Of a stretch of 64,000 bases of DNA, positions 62,467-64,000 are shown one piece after another. Below the pieces are notes generated by a model. It did no database searches and had not been told where the DNA came from. It worked only from the letters and a program-made list of their open reading frames with translations. Source of the stretch: Amycolatopsis benzoatilytica AK 16/65 (lineage in GTDB: Bacteria > Actinomycetota > Actinomycetes > Mycobacteriales > Pseudonocardiaceae); the NCBI RefSeq assembly GCF_000383915.1, contig NZ_KB912942.1, positions 3,485,778-3,549,777 on the forward strand, in the 5' to 3' direction. Every line of letters starts with the position of its first letter. Within the stretch, counting starts at the first letter, position 1. Both the position numbers and the translations under genes were made by a program.

Positions 62467-63513
62467 CTACAATTCGGCGCGAACGATCCGCGCCCCTTCG
62501 CCGAGCGCGTTGAGCTTCGCCCTGGAGACCGTCCGAGGGAACAGCGCGAGGCCGCAGTCCGGAGCCACCATCAGGCGATCGGCAGGAATCACCTCGAGCA
62601 CCCGGCGGATGCCGTCGGCCACCTTCTCCGGGCTCTCGACGATGATGTTGTGGTCGTCGATCACCCCGGCGCACAGGATCCGGTCGGACGGGAAATTCTT
62701 GAAGCTCGCGACTTCCGAGTAGTCGCGGTTCGCCAGTTCGTGGGACAGCACGTCGAAGTTGCAGTCGGCGAAGTAGCTGATCACATCGGCGACCCGGTTC
62801 TCGGCTACATCCGGCTGGCCCTCCACGCTCCCGTAGCAGACGTGCCAGAACTTGAGCATGTCGTCGAGCCCTTCGAGCGCACGGTTCGTCGCCTCGGTGA
62901 GCCACTGGTCGCTCTGGTAGTGCACGGCGACGTCGACGATCTGGACGGCTTCGAGCCCGAAGGTATCGCGGAGGTACTTGATTTCCTCGTTCATGGCGGC
63001 GGCGAGGTCCATCGCGACCGCTTTCTGGTCGTTGTAGTGGAGGTCGCGGGTGAGGATGCTCAGCTGGGTGGGGCCGAGGAAACCGATCTTGAACGGTTTG
63101 TCCGTCGCGCGCTTCACTGCGTCGACCACGCCCTGGTACGCGGGCCGGACCCATTTGATCGGGCCGGTGCACTCCTGCACGTAGTAGTTGGAGTACTTGT
63201 GGTACTCGTTGGGCGCACCCCATCGGGAGTAGCCGCCGAGCATCTCCGTGAACAGGTGCCACAGTGCGTCGTACTGGTAGCCCTCCGCTTCCCAGTCTTC
63301 GTACTGCAGCCCGTCGGTGAGCACGTCGAGGCCGGCCTCGATCTGGTCGTAGCAGCACAGCCGGACGGCGTCCTCGTAGGCGACACGCGTCGACATGCTG
63401 GTGTAGAGCGGCGTCTCGCGTGAGCCGAAGATCCGTCCCTGAAGCCAGGACGGACGCGGATAGGCGCCCACCATCGTGGCGGCGATTGGGATTTCCTGTC
63501 CTCGAATCTGCAT
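62467..63513 (-). CDS. zinc MetE-like transferase (cobalamin-independent methionine synthase / epoxyalkane:CoM transferase family)
   Basis: 348 residues, equal to the C-terminal half of MetE only. The zinc ligands are all visible: His and Cys in FWHVCYGSVEG, Glu in DVLSHELANRD and Cys in VAPDCGLALFP. This single-domain form includes archaeal MetE cores and epoxyalkane:coenzyme M transferase, which activates a thiol(ate) on zinc. Its neighbours (sulfonate importer, SDR, thiol dioxygenase) favour a thiol-sulfonate or alkylthiol substrate over methionine synthesis; this is inference. ATG 63513 has AAGGAGG 7 nt upstream. Confidence 0.85.
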   Translation of the reverse strand: MQIRGQEIPIAATMVGAYPRPSWLQGRIFGSRETPLYTSMSTRVAYEDAVRLCCYDQIEAGLDVLTDGLQYEDWEAEGYQYDALWHLFTEMLGGYSRWGAPNEYHKYSNYYVQECTGPIKWVRPAYQGVVDAVKRATDKPFKIGFLGPTQLSILTRDLHYNDQKAVAMDLAAAMNEEIKYLRDTFGLEAVQIVDVAVHYQSDQWLTEATNRALEGLDDMLKFWHVCYGSVEGQPDVAENRVADVISYFADCNFDVLSHELANRDYSEVASFKNFPSDRILCAGVIDDHNIIVESPEKVADGIRRVLEVIPADRLMVAPDCGLALFPRTVSRAKLNALGEGARIVRAEL

Positions 63514-63619
63514 CGGATGTACCTCCTTGTACAACTGACCTGGACCAACGCGGCTGTAGGTTTACCGCTTCGGTGAGCGGGCGCGCATCGGCTGACGCCG
63601 CGCAACTGCTCCAGCCGAG

Positions 63620-64000
63620 TTATCCCGCGACGCTAACCGCGGTGCCGGCTTCTCCCGCGAATCTCTCGCGCAGCTGCCGTTTGAGCACCTTGCCGTAGGC
63701 GTTCTTGGGCAAGGCAACGCACACGAAGATCCGCTTTGGACACTTGTAGTCCGCCATTGCCTTCCGGCAGTACGCGATCACCTCCTGCGGATCGAGCCCC
63801 TCCCCCACAACGGCCGCCGTCACAGCTTCTCCCCACAACCGGTCCGGGACGCCGAAGACCGCGGCTTCGACGATCGCCGGGTGTTCCAGCAAGACGTCCT
63901 CCACCTCGCGGGCGTACACATTGGACCCGCCGGAGATGATGAAGTCCTTTTTCCGGTCGAGCACGTAGAGGTAGCCGTGCTCGTCGAGCTTCCCGAGGTC
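63620..64000 (-). CDS. acyl-CoA ligase (AMP-forming), 5' partial
   Basis: The C-terminal 126 residues of an ANL-family ligase: DLGKLDEHGYLYVLDRKKDF, IISGGSNVYAREVEDVLLEH, the hinge Asp-Arg and the catalytic Lys in NAYGKVLKRQLRERF. The gene begins beyond the window edge. It precedes the MetE-like gene by 106 bp on the same strand, so it probably belongs to the same transcription unit and would activate a carboxylic acid product or substrate as CoA ester. Confidence 0.88.
   Translation of the reverse strand, partial: DLGKLDEHGYLYVLDRKKDFIISGGSNVYAREVEDVLLEHPAIVEAAVFGVPDRLWGEAVTAAVVGEGLDPQEVIAYCRKAMADYKCPKRIFVCVALPKNAYGKVLKRQLRERFAGEAGTAVSVAG

Overview
The window is high-GC actinobacterial chromosomal DNA, most probably from Amycolatopsis or a close relative in the Pseudonocardiaceae. 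Evidence for this is the base composition, the GTG/TTG start use, the conserved minus-strand order pdtaR - polA - rpsA - coaE - uvrB (the order also known from Mycobacterium tuberculosis), and a dispersed palindromic repeat built on GTGAAGGGCCCCTTGAGG that I associate with Amycolatopsis.

Layout. 1-12 kb: end of a Na+/H+ antiporter with a UBP zinc finger, a histidine phosphatase, a FetB-like permease, MmpS, Nudix and AraC genes, a LacI-regulated FGGY sugar kinase, a RES-type toxin-antitoxin pair, an S9 peptidase, and a TerC exporter behind what looks like a yybP-ykoY manganese riboswitch. 12-16 kb: a two-gene ABC exporter whose ATPase is fused to an exported S15-type hydrolase, then an enoyl-CoA hydratase. 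16.8-21.3 kb: vapBC, uvrB and a DUF5685-like protein with a collagen-like linker and Cys-rich tail. 21.4-26.5 kb: DUF402, methyltransferase, GT39, and the remains of an ABC/histidine-kinase operon that left an intact response regulator. 26.5-29.2 kb: a short threonyl-tRNA synthetase paralogue preceded by a leaderless leader peptide with three consecutive Thr codons and a strong hairpin (a candidate attenuator), then coaE-grpB. 29-33 kb: OsmC, TetR and rpsA. 35-38.5 kb: an efflux-like operon (degenerate ABC ATPase, YhgE/Pip protein, TetR) under a perfect 28-bp palindrome, then a 30-residue Cys-rich mini-protein. 38.7-49.7 kb: polA, thioesterase, hydrolase, the complete livKHMGF branched-chain amino acid importer and pdtaR.

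49.9-64 kb: accessory region. A large serine recombinase abuts a tRNA gene and its reading frame runs antisense through the whole tRNA. Next come remnants of a DNA methylase, an ABC permease and other genes, then a GAF/PucR regulator, an internally deleted thiolase, a thiol dioxygenase-like gene, and a compact minus-strand operon: acyl-CoA ligase (runs off the window), a zinc MetE-like transferase, TPP-dependent dehydrogenase E1 alpha and beta, a sulfonate-type ABC importer and an SDR dehydrogenase. I infer an organosulfur uptake and breakdown route, possibly one using a thiol carrier. This combination is the strongest candidate for an undescribed system in the window.

Regulatory themes. About a dozen starts, including that of the Thr leader peptide, have a TANNNT-like -10 box ending 6-7 nt before the start codon, which predicts leaderless mRNAs. 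Several other genes have textbook GGAGG sites. Strong hairpins mark many 3' ends.
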